A stretch of 64,000 bases of DNA from NCBI GenBank assembly GCA_003222675.1, contig QHWT01000060.1, forward strand, positions 57,539 through 121,538, given 5' to 3'. This stretch comes from Acidobacteriota bacterium. GTDB taxonomy: Bacteria > Acidobacteriota > Vicinamibacteria > Vicinamibacterales > 2-12-FULL-66-21. The translations under genes were made by a program, and so were the position numbers. The notes beneath the pieces are model-generated. The model was not told the origin of the DNA. It saw only the letters and a list, made by a program, of their open reading frames with translations, and searched no databases. Positions 17,596-25,330 of this stretch are shown piece by piece. The stretch's first letter is position 1. Each line of letters starts with the position of its first letter.

Positions 17596-19295
17596 CAGCG
17601 TGTCTGCACGGGACCGCCCGGGAGCACGGCGAGCAACGGCAGTTCAAGCGCGACGCGCGCGTCGGGTCCGCTGATGCTCACCGGCGTGGCGAGCGCGCGA
17701 ATCGCTTCGAGCAGCTCGCGGCGGCCGAGATCTCCTGCGCCGATCGCGCCGGAGGCGATCGCGAGGTATTCCCCCTCCGGAAGCCCGCGCACGGAAAATC
17801 GCCCCTCGGCATCGGTGCGCGTCATCCGCATCCGCCGATGCGTGCGCAGCCAGAACTGCGGCGCGATGGGATACACCAGGACTGCGGCATCGACCACCGG
17901 CGCGCCGCGGTCGCGGACGCGTCCGCTGACCTCGCTCGCGCGATCGGTGATTGTGATTCGCGCGCCGCGCAGTTGCTGCCCCTCGACGACCTCGATGCCG
18001 GCGTCGGCGAGGTCACGGCCGCGGAGCAAGACGGACTTGACGATCCACGGGGACGGCAGGCCTTCGACGATGATCTGATGATCGCCCGACATGAGGCCGC
18101 GGAGGACGAATCTGCCGTCCGCCTGCACCGTTCCGGTGAGCGCATCCGCGAACCCGCCGCCGTCAGCGAACGGCGCGCGCACGCGCAGGCTCGAGAGCAC
18201 CGGCGCTCGCGTCGCGTGCTCGGGGTCGAGCGTCACCTCGCCGTCGAGCGTGGCGCCGGGCCGCAGCGTCATCTGAACGTTGTCGACGCTGCGTCCTTCG
18301 ACAATCAGGTCGAATGTGGCAAACAGCGCCGGACCATTGGCAACCGTTTCACCTCGCGCGCTGATCCGGTATCGCCCCGGCGGCACGTGGCCGAAGGTGA
18401 ACGCGCCGCCCGGATCGATCCATACGTCTTCCGGCGGAACGACCTGGGCGCCGTCAGTCGCAGCCGGCGTCAGGATCACGGCGCCGCTCAGGAGTGGACG
18501 GCCGTCCGATGCGAGAATGCGTCCGCTGACGCGGGCGGGCGGGACCAGTTTCAGGCGGAACTCCACTCGCGGGAGTTCGCCGTCGCCGACCGCGACCGCG
18601 CGCGCCTCGTCGGCGGCGCTCACGCCAGGGAAAAACGTGGGTGCGTACTTCACCGCACCAGATTCGGTACCGACGTCGTTGAACGCGGGGTCGCTGGCGC
18701 TGACGTAATACTGACCCGGCGGCAGGCCGAACACCCTGAACTCGCCGCGATCGTCGGTCCGCGCCGATGCGGCGGGCACGAGCGTGCGCTGTCCGCTGTC
18801 GGATCGCGCGACGAGCGCCTCGACCACCGCGCCGGCGAACGGTGTGCCGTCTTCATCGAGAATGCGTCCGGCGATCGCGCTGCCGCGGATCAGCGCGAAG
18901 TCGATGCCTGCGACCGCTTGACCGTCCGTCACGGTCACACCGCCCGACGCGGTCCCCCGTCGTTCGCCGAAGGTCTGTGTCGCGTAGCCCGTGCGAACGG
19001 CGGTAAGCGTGTAGGTGCCTGCGGGAAGCGCCGCGATCGCGTAACGGCCGTCAGCGCCGCTCAGCGTCACGCGCGGTTGAGCGAGTGCAGGGGACGAAGC
19101 GATGATGCGCGCGCGAGAGACGGGTGCGTCGCCAGCCGCGCTGCGCACCGCGCCGGCGATGGATGCGGTCGCTGCGGGGCGACCCGACGACACCGGGGGT
19201 TGCGGCCGCTGGTCGGCCGCCGTATCCGCGGCGGCAAGGGCGATCACGGCGCCGACGATCGGCCACGCCCCGCACGCGCGGCGCGTCAACGTCAT
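17595..19295 (-). CDS. Secreted multi-domain carboxypeptidase-regulatory-like protein
   Basis: About 566 aa from ATG 19295. A longer GTG start at 19319 would lie in the heptamer array. A signal peptide (about 25 residues) is followed by repeated ~80-100-residue beta-sandwich domains with the recurring pattern DGRYAIAALPAGTYTLTA / DDRGEFRVFGLPPGQYYVSA / DAEGRFSVRGLPEGEYLAIA, typical of CarboxypepD_reg domains. At least four such repeats are seen. No catalytic domain. Its stop overlaps the start of the PLD gene by one base, so the two are probably co-transcribed. Confidence 0.8.
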   Translation of the reverse strand: MTLTRRACGAWPIVGAVIALAAADTAADQRPQPPVSSGRPAATASIAGAVRSAAGDAPVSRARIIASSPALAQPRVTLSGADGRYAIAALPAGTYTLTAVRTGYATQTFGERRGTASGGVTVTDGQAVAGIDFALIRGSAIAGRILDEDGTPFAGAVVEALVARSDSGQRTLVPAASARTDDRGEFRVFGLPPGQYYVSASDPAFNDVGTESGAVKYAPTFFPGVSAADEARAVAVGDGELPRVEFRLKLVPPARVSGRILASDGRPLLSGAVILTPAATDGAQVVPPEDVWIDPGGAFTFGHVPPGRYRISARGETVANGPALFATFDLIVEGRSVDNVQMTLRPGATLDGEVTLDPEHATRAPVLSSLRVRAPFADGGGFADALTGTVQADGRFVLRGLMSGDHQIIVEGLPSPWIVKSVLLRGRDLADAGIEVVEGQQLRGARITITDRASEVSGRVRDRGAPVVDAAVLVYPIAPQFWLRTHRRMRMTRTDAEGRFSVRGLPEGEYLAIASGAIGAGDLGRRELLEAIRALATPVSISGPDARVALELPLLAVLPGGPVQTR

Positions 19296-19310
19296 GGAGA
19301 TATCATAGAC

Positions 19311-19392
19311 CTGGTTCACGGTTCACGGTTCACGGTTCACGGTTCACGGTTCAGGGTTCACGGTTCAAGGTTCAGGGTTCGCGGTTCAGAGT
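19311..19392. repeat. GGTTCAC heptamer tandem array
   Basis: At least eleven direct copies of GGTTCAC with variants GGTTCAG, GGTTCAA and GGTTCGC, starting 16 bp upstream of the minus-strand secreted-protein start. Looser copies continue into the first codons of the plus-strand lipoprotein gene (GGTTCACTG, CGGTTCATGG, CACGGTTG). It fills the whole divergent promoter region. Confidence 0.92.
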
Positions 19393-19399
19393 CATGATC

Positions 19400-19747
19400 A
19401 TGGTTCACTGTCTGCGGTTGACCGGTTCATGGTGCACGGTTGTGCTGATCCTGATTGGAGTCACCGCGTGCCGGAGCAGCGATCCGCCGATCCGGGTTAG
19501 CCGCACCGCGCTAATCGTCGAGAACCAGACGCGCGAGGAATGGCACGACGTGACGGTCGTGGTGAACGGGTACTACTTCGGAACCTCCAAGACGCTCGCT
19601 CCGGGTGGACGCCTCGATGCGAGCCTGGGAAATTTCATGACGGGGCTCGGGCACCGGTTCGACACGGGTCGCGAGCGCGTGCGGCTGGTCGAAGTGCGCG
19701 CGACGGATGCGTCGGGGCGCCCGGTGACGCTTGAATGGAAAAGATAG
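19400..19747 (+). CDS. Small putative lipoprotein
   Basis: About 115 aa from ATG 19400 (ATG 19394 is also possible). A signal peptide ends in a lipobox-like IGVTAC, so Cys is the likely lipidated residue. The rest is a single beta-rich domain (IVENQTREEWHDVTVVVNGYYFG) resembling small fibronectin-like folds. Its first codons are built from the flanking GGTTCAC-type repeats. No known function. Confidence 0.65.
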   Translation: MVHCLRLTGSWCTVVLILIGVTACRSSDPPIRVSRTALIVENQTREEWHDVTVVVNGYYFGTSKTLAPGGRLDASLGNFMTGLGHRFDTGRERVRLVEVRATDASGRPVTLEWKR

Positions 19748-19836
19748 AGGGCACCGAGGATTCTACTCAGAGGCCACGGAGAGCACGGAGAAGAACGACA
19801 TGGTTGAATTCCGTGGCCTCCGTGGCCTCTGAGTTG
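19748..19836. repeat. GGCCACGG inverted-repeat element (copy 2)
   Basis: A second copy of the element at 7310-7398, starting directly after the lipoprotein stop. The left arm CAGAGGCCACGGAGAGCACGG faces the right arm CCGTGGCCTCCGTGGCC (19812-19828). It lies between two plus-strand genes, so if it ends transcription it would separate them. Confidence 0.75.
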
Positions 19837-19877
19837 AGCACCTCCGTGGTCTGCATTGAACAAAGGGCGAAGTCATC

Positions 19878-20180
19878 ATGTCCAAACTCCAATCGGAATT
19901 CGAAGTCGAGTGCCCGTGCTGCCAGGGAAAGCTCGTGATCGATGCGAACCTGCGCCGCGTCGTGCGGCACATGGAGCCGCCGTCGGGCGATCGTCCGGAG
20001 CTCGATGACGCCCAGCGCATCCTCGCGCAGGAAGCTGCGCGACGGGAAGCGCTGTTCCAGCAGTCGGTCGCGGCCGAGCGAACGCGGGGTGATGCGCTCG
20101 CGCGGCGCTTCGAGGAAGCCTTGAAGCAGGCGCAGCAGGAGCCCATCACGAAGCCCACGCGGGATTTCGATCTCGACTGA
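19878..20180 (+). CDS. Small zinc-ribbon protein
   Basis: 100 aa. The N-terminal CPCCQGKLVIDANLRRVV looks like half a zinc ribbon, with a CxCC-type knuckle. The rest is a charged helix (about 40-90), possibly coiled coil. Only one knuckle is visible, so metal binding may need a dimer. It ends 1 bp before the VanZ-like gene, suggesting co-transcription. Family not recognised. Confidence 0.7.
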   Translation: MSKLQSEFEVECPCCQGKLVIDANLRRVVRHMEPPSGDRPELDDAQRILAQEAARREALFQQSVAAERTRGDALARRFEEALKQAQQEPITKPTRDFDLD

Positions 20181-20181
20181 C

Positions 20182-21057
20182 GTGCGCGGGATCTACGGCG
20201 CCGCGGCGTTCGCGTTCGTGGCGTTCGCCGTCTGGGGGAGCCTGTTTCCGTTCGACGTGCGGCCACTCCCGGCCGCGGATGCGCTGTGGTTGTTCTGGAG
20301 CGCCTGGCACACCGGGCCGGCGAGCTGGTCACGATCCGATTTCGCATCGAACGTTCTGCTCTTCATCCCAATCGGCCTGTTCGTGTGCGCAGCCATCGAC
20401 ACGTCCTGGCCGGGCGTCCGCGGGTGGTCGCCGCTCGCGGTGCTCGCGTTGACGATGCTTCTCAGCCTTTTTCTGGAATTCGCCCAGGCACTGGTGCCCT
20501 CGCGCACATCGTCGATCGTCGACGTGCTGGCGGAAACGCTCGGCGCGTCAACCGGTCTGGTGATATGGCGCCTCGCGTCAGGTCGACTCGAAGCGGGCCT
20601 TGCCGCGGCGCGTCGCGTTGTGCGGCGGGCGTCGTACGCGGACCGCGCGCTGCTCGCGTATTGCGCGCTGTTCGGCCTGGCGTGGTTGCTCCCGTTCGAT
20701 TTCACGATCAGACCGAACGAGATCGCGGACAAATTCGAGCACAAGCGGCTGCTGCTGCCGTTCGCGCCATCGCCCGACGCGATCTCGTGGGCGATGCTGA
20801 TGCTGACGTGTGCCGCATCGATTCCCATCGGCATCGCGGCGCTGCGCTTCAGCGCGCGCACGCGTCACCCGATTGCCAGCGCGATGCTGCTGACGCTGCC
20901 GGCGTTGCTGGGGCTCGAAGCGGGGCAGGTGCCGGTGTTTTCGCGCACGACCGATGCGACGGCACTCCTTGCGGCGATCGCCGGCGTGCTTGCCGGTGCG
21001 GCGGCCACGCGACTGGCCCGGAGCGAAACGGCGGCGCCGCTCCGGAGCATCAATTAG
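20182..21057 (+). CDS. VanZ family membrane protein
   Basis: 291 aa starting at GTG 20182, just after the upstream stop. It has about eight hydrophobic segments and two VanZ-like modules: WGSLFPFDVRPL...SNVLLFIPIGLFV...LSLFLEFAQALVPSRTSSIVDVLAETLGA is the standard VanZ signature, and LLPFDFTI...AMLMLTCAASIPIGIAAL is a weaker second one. VanZ proteins modify glycopeptide (teicoplanin) sensitivity in Gram-positives, but most genomic members have no known role. The stop codon lies inside the first copy of a 73-bp tandem repeat. Confidence 0.85.
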   Translation: MRGIYGAAAFAFVAFAVWGSLFPFDVRPLPAADALWLFWSAWHTGPASWSRSDFASNVLLFIPIGLFVCAAIDTSWPGVRGWSPLAVLALTMLLSLFLEFAQALVPSRTSSIVDVLAETLGASTGLVIWRLASGRLEAGLAAARRVVRRASYADRALLAYCALFGLAWLLPFDFTIRPNEIADKFEHKRLLLPFAPSPDAISWAMLMLTCAASIPIGIAALRFSARTRHPIASAMLLTLPALLGLEAGQVPVFSRTTDATALLAAIAGVLAGAAATRLARSETAAPLRSIN

Positions 21058-21190
21058 ATGGGACTCCGCCCCATACCCCGGCTCGGTCGCTCGCGGGGAC
21101 CCCTACGCCCCGCTCCGGAGCATCAATGAGATGGGGCTCCGCCCCATACCCCGGCTCGGTCGCTCGCGGGGACCCCTACGCCCCGCTCCG
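21038..21190. repeat. Two-copy 73-bp tandem repeat
   Basis: Copies at 21038-21110 and 21111-21183 differ at only a few positions, and a partial third (CGCTCCG) follows. Each begins CGCTCCGGAGCATCAAT and holds GGGGCTCCGCCCC-type palindromes. The first copy contains the VanZ stop codon, so the gene's last codons took part in the duplication. Confidence 0.92.
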
Positions 21191-21204
21191 CTCCCTCGCG
21201 CTGA

Positions 21205-22220
21205 CTACTGACCGCCGCCCGACCGCCGCTCCCGCGGCAGCACGGTCCAGCTGAAAGTCTGCGACAGCTGGCGTCCGCCAGGTTCCCTCACGGTAACCGT
21301 CGCATCGTAAACGCCGGCGCTGTCGTTGTCGATGTGTCCACGGATCGTGCCGGTCTCGCGATTGATGCGCAGGCCGGGCGGCAGATTGCTGGCGTTGAAC
21401 TGCAGGCGATTCGACCGTCCCTCGCTGCCCGACCGTCCATCGTCATTCGACAGACGCACGATCGACGCACTGGTGATGGGCGCATTGAGGACGACCCCCA
21501 TCTGCAGTTCCACCGTGTCGCCCGCATGGCTTTGCTGCGGGCCAGGGTTCTTCAGTTCCTTCACGAGTCCGGTTTGTGCGGCGACGTGCCACTGGAACGA
21601 CGCGGACGCGCTGTGCGATCCATCCGACACGGTGACGGTTAAGGTGAAATCACCAACGGCCGTCAGCGTTCCGCTGATGAGACCAGTCGTCAGGTTGATC
21701 GAGAGCCCGCCCGGGAGGCCGGTGGCGGAGTACGACAGCGCGTCGTGTTCCGGATCGGTCGCCTGCACAGCCAAGCTAATCGCGTCGCCTACGGTGTTGC
21801 TTTGATTCGGAATCGGCGTCACGGTAGGTGCGCCGTTCACTGGCCTGACAAACCAGCTGAATATGACTGACCGTATATCGGCGCCGTCTGACACATTCAC
21901 CGTGACCAGGTAATCGCCGGCGGTGGTCAACGTCCCTGTGATCACGCCTGTGTTCGGATCGATCGCCGTCCCGTTCGGCAATCCTACGGCGGTAAACGTG
22001 AGCGCATCATTGTCGGCATCGGTGGCGACGACTTTCAGCGTCACCTGATCGCCAACGTGGCCGGATTGCGTGCCGATCGGCGGTACGACCGGCGAGTGGT
22101 TGACGAATGTGAATGCCGTGTAGGGGTAGTCGGTGCCTTTGAGCTGCCCATTAATCTCGGACGAGAGCCGCACCGTGAGCGGATGCCCGTCAACGGGTAA
22201 ACCGTTGACAACCTGCGCCC
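21205..22220 (-). CDS. 3' part of frameshifted large secreted Ig-like repeat protein
   Basis: About 335 codons in a different frame from the preceding part but continuing it without loss of sequence. It encodes two further putative-Ig repeats (PIPNQSNTVGDAISLAVQAT, SYSATGLPGGLSINLTTG) and a C-terminal domain ending FSWTVLPRERRSGGGQ. The shift lies at a run of four C on the plus strand (22218-22221). One more base there restores a single ~1290-aa reading frame. With the break, the main product would lose these domains. Confidence 0.75.
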
Positions 22221-25085
22221 CTGATAGATGTCGGCGAGCCCGGGTGCGGAGCCGATATCGATCTTGGTTCGTGTGACGTTGACGCCGGCATCCCAAGTGA
22301 AAGTCTGCGCGCTGGACGTAAGCGTCGCACCAGGCGTCGGCGTGAGAATCTGTGCGCGGCGCGCGACGTGCCAGACAAAGCTCCCGCTGGCGCTCGCCGA
22401 TCCGTCGAACACGCTGACAGTCACCGGGAAGTCGCCAGCCGCTGTCCACACGCCACTGATCACTCCGGTAGCCGCATTGATAACGAGCGTGCTGGGGAGC
22501 CCACTCGCGGAATAGACGAGCGTGTCGTTATCCGGATCGGCGGCGTGCACCTGGACGTTGAGGGTCTCCCCCTGCTCGTTATGCTGGTCCGCAACCGTCA
22601 CCGTTGGTGCGTGGTTAAGGCGAGCGACGTGCCATGAGAATGACTTCTCATCAAACAGCGAACCGTCGGACGCGCGGACGGTGACGGTGAAGTCTCCGGC
22701 GGCCGACAACGTGCCCGCAATCGCGCCCGTCGACGTGTCGATCGCGAGTCCATCGGGCAATCCAGTGGCGGAATACACCAGCGTGTTGCCGTCTGCGTCG
22801 GTTGCCTGCACGGCCAGATTGACGCTGTCGCCCACGCGATTGCTCTGATCCGGAATCGCATTCACCACCGGCGCGTGGTTCACGGGCGCCGGGGGCGGAG
22901 GCGTGGGAACTGGCGGATACTTGTCGATCGCCCACCCCGCGCGGCACGCCAGGTCGGGACGATCGGCGCTGCCGTTCCCACCGTACGCCACCGAACAGGC
23001 GCTGTTGTTGACGCCGATGAAAGGGAACAGGTAATCGTACGATTCCTGCGCACCCGCCCAACCGTTCTTGATCCCGATCATCAGATTCAGACGGGCTTCC
23101 GGTCCGTAGAAACCTTCATAAGGCCGTTGCAGGTTCGGGTTACCGACCGTGTTCGCGGCGATCTGCGCCATCGTCGTGAAGAACGTAAATCCACTCCAGG
23201 ACGTCGCGACAGGCACCTGACCCGCTGCTATCAAGTACGGTGCGCTCCAGTCGCAGGGAATCCTCAACGGCGGCGGAGCGTTCGGGTCCAGACTCACGCA
23301 GCCCTTGTCCGAAAGCCGCGGATAGGCCGGGTCGGTGAACAGCCGCCACTGCATGCGCGCGATCGCATCACGATGATTGAGTCCGCCCACGAACCCCTGC
23401 GCGCTGGCGCGATCGATGCCGAATGCGAGATAGGTTTGCTCCCACAGTGACACATAGCCGAACTCGGGCCGGTACCCAGTCCACAGGATCTGCAGAGGAT
23501 TCGTGATCGGGTCCTGCGAGTTGGCGTAGTCGTCGAGCCAGGACAGATTGTTCCGCACTTTCTGCGAGAAGTAGGCTCGCGCTTCCGCGTTTGGTGAGTA
23601 CGCGGCGGCGTCAACCAGGTTGCGCAGCGCCCAGCCGTATCCGCGCACTTCGTTGTTCTCGAGAACGCCGTTTCTGCCGATCTTCGGGCAGGTGGCACAC
23701 GTGTCGCTGCGAACTCTGTCGCCATCGTACGTGTGGATCAGGTCATAGTTCGCGATGAAGCCCATTTCCTCGCCGTAGTACCGATCCCCGGTCAGCAGGT
23801 ACGGAGCGTACGCGATTGAAGGCTGATGCGCGATGTCAGGACCGAGCGGCGACTGCCCGGGTGCCGGCACGCCGCTACCGTATTCGTGCATCTGCATCGG
23901 ACCGCCCTTGACACGGTCTGCAGGTGTCACGATTGGATCGGTGTTCGCGCGCTCGTCGAGCCACACGGTTGGACGCTGGTCGATTGAGATAAATCGGTCC
24001 GGGCCGACGCCGCTCGTCACACTCCCTTGAGGTTCGCGGATGTGGAACGGCCACGAGCCGGACAGATCGCCATTGGCCAGCACGAACGCGAGCTGTGTCG
24101 GATTCTTGTAGACGAGATATCGTGCGGTCCAATCCGGGTAGGGCGCCAGCTCGGGGCGGCCGGCGTGATCCCACATCGGATTGTTGAGCGCCCCGCCCTG
24201 TAGAATGTCGAACGTCGGGCGCGGCGTGCCGTCCGCCGCGAGCACCGAATCCACGACGTTCGCCACCAGCGGCAAGTACGGTGGTAATGCGCGAGCCTGG
24301 TTGAAGGGCGTCAGGTCGGGCGTGATGGACCCGAATGGCGAGGGGCCGACCTCGAAAACCTCGCGCCAGCGTGTCAGGTAGTAATGCTGCACAGCAGCTT
24401 TCGACCATACGTTGCTGCCGCCCACGTTGATCGTCACGTCGTACGTAACGGTCGTTGCGCCAACTTGATCGAGCACGTTCTCGACTGAGATGTCCACGCG
24501 TGCCTTGCCGTCGCTGTACGATCGCGTGTCGAAGTTGACACGGAGGAACTGATGCGCGCCGTTCGTCTGAGAGACGGGTGCAACGGTCGATCGACCCTCG
24601 TAGACGTTGGGTCCTGATAACCACTTGTCCGATGACGGATTCGCCGGAAGCGCGGCAACGTACGCGTCCCCGCCAATCGTCAAGGTGACCGAAGCGGTCG
24701 GAATTGCCGGCACGAACGCCGCGCCAGATGCCGCTCCGGCCGTGACGGCGAAGTCGCCGGCCGCATCTGCCTTCACGGTGACGACAGCAAACCTGATCGA
24801 CCCGTCGTCCCATCTCGTCTTCACGTCGGTCTGCGTTGGCAGCGATCCCACTCTCAACCCGTCTAAGGCAAACCCCTTCGGTACCACCTGTCCGAAGGTG
24901 ACCCAGCCAGGCGTGAGACCGACCGTCGCGATCGTCGCGATCTGGGCCTGAATCCCGGCGCCGCGTGCGAAACAGAGCGCGAACATCATCGCGGCCGCTG
25001 ACAGGACGCGGACGCGGCGAGACGTCACGCTGCGGCCGACCGTGCGGGCAGACGATATCAGCCAGCCGAGGGAGCTGAGGAGCAT
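22041..25085 (-). CDS. Large secreted protein, N-terminal conserved domain plus putative-Ig repeats (5' part)
   Basis: ATG 25085 is chosen because GGAGG lies five bases before it. A signal peptide (ends near GIQAQ) is followed by a ~650-residue domain shared with the gene at 25331-27301 (TPGWVTFGQVVPKGFALDG, LPTQTDVKTRWDDGSIRFAVV, GPDIAHQPSIAYAPYLLTGD, PYEGFYGPEARLNLMIG). At least three putative-Ig repeats (DQSNRVGDSVNLAVQATD) begin near residue 740. From about 22215 the frame is shifted and ends in unrelated residues. I do not recognise the N-terminal domain. Its aromatic, helix-rich character suggests a carbohydrate-active (alpha/alpha) fold, which fits the flanking polysaccharide genes but is unproven. 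Confidence 0.75.
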   Translation of the reverse strand: MLLSSLGWLISSARTVGRSVTSRRVRVLSAAAMMFALCFARGAGIQAQIATIATVGLTPGWVTFGQVVPKGFALDGLRVGSLPTQTDVKTRWDDGSIRFAVVTVKADAAGDFAVTAGAASGAAFVPAIPTASVTLTIGGDAYVAALPANPSSDKWLSGPNVYEGRSTVAPVSQTNGAHQFLRVNFDTRSYSDGKARVDISVENVLDQVGATTVTYDVTINVGGSNVWSKAAVQHYYLTRWREVFEVGPSPFGSITPDLTPFNQARALPPYLPLVANVVDSVLAADGTPRPTFDILQGGALNNPMWDHAGRPELAPYPDWTARYLVYKNPTQLAFVLANGDLSGSWPFHIREPQGSVTSGVGPDRFISIDQRPTVWLDERANTDPIVTPADRVKGGPMQMHEYGSGVPAPGQSPLGPDIAHQPSIAYAPYLLTGDRYYGEEMGFIANYDLIHTYDGDRVRSDTCATCPKIGRNGVLENNEVRGYGWALRNLVDAAAYSPNAEARAYFSQKVRNNLSWLDDYANSQDPITNPLQILWTGYRPEFGYVSLWEQTYLAFGIDRASAQGFVGGLNHRDAIARMQWRLFTDPAYPRLSDKGCVSLDPNAPPPLRIPCDWSAPYLIAAGQVPVATSWSGFTFFTTMAQIAANTVGNPNLQRPYEGFYGPEARLNLMIGIKNGWAGAQESYDYLFPFIGVNNSACSVAYGGNGSADRPDLACRAGWAIDKYPPVPTPPPPAPVNHAPVVNAIPDQSNRVGDSVNLAVQATDADGNTLVYSATGLPDGLAIDTSTGAIAGTLSAAGDFTVTVRASDGSLFDEKSFSWHVARLNHAPTVTVADQHNEQGETLNVQVHAADPDNDTLVYSASGLPSTLVINAATGVISGVWTAAGDFPVTVSVFDGSASASGSFVWHVARRAQILTPTPGATLTSSAQTFTWDAGVNVTRTKIDIGSAPGLADIYQGRRLSTVYPLTGIRSRCGSRPRLMGSSKAPTTPTRHSHSSTTRRSYRRSARNPATLAIR

Positions 25086-25231
25086 CGGACCTCCGAAATT
25101 GATTCCTACGAGACCTTCAGTACGTTGTGTGGGGGCTCTCTGTGCAAAGATCTCCCCCACTTTCGTAGTACCCGGACCGAGTGAACACGGACGCTCCCGA
25201 ACGGACAGTTCGGTCGTGTTTGATCAGGATC
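25086..25231 (-). other. Strongly structured upstream region
   Basis: Reading the minus strand, nested stems are visible: AACACG/CGTGTT enclosing CCGAAC/GTTCGG (about 25188-25222), then CTACGA/TCGTAG enclosing GTGGGGG/CCCCCAC (about 25105-25167). The inner GTGGGGG stem (25129-25160) overlaps the candidate sigma-54 site. These could be activator sites on DNA or a leader RNA. I cannot match them to a known riboswitch. Confidence 0.4.
25143..25158 (-). promoter_or_regulatory. Candidate sigma-54 promoter for the large secreted protein
   Basis: On the minus strand GG-N10-GC with a good -12 box (TTTGCA) lies 58 bp before the start codon. The -24 side is weak (GGGGG rather than TGGCAC). It would start transcription near 25132, giving a ~46-nt leader with the ribosome site. 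Confidence 0.35.
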
Positions 25232-25330
25232 GAGGCTGGTTGGGACGAATAAGGGGCCAAGCCGCGCGACTGAAGGTCGCGAATCAGCTGACTTTTGTTC
25301 GCCTGAACCAGCGGCCAGAAAGGGTGACAG

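Noticed and set aside
16342..19397. Long plus-strand open frames opposite the PLD-like and CarboxypepD_reg-like genes
   Set aside because: These are GC-rich shadows. The minus-strand products have signal peptides and family motifs while these do not.
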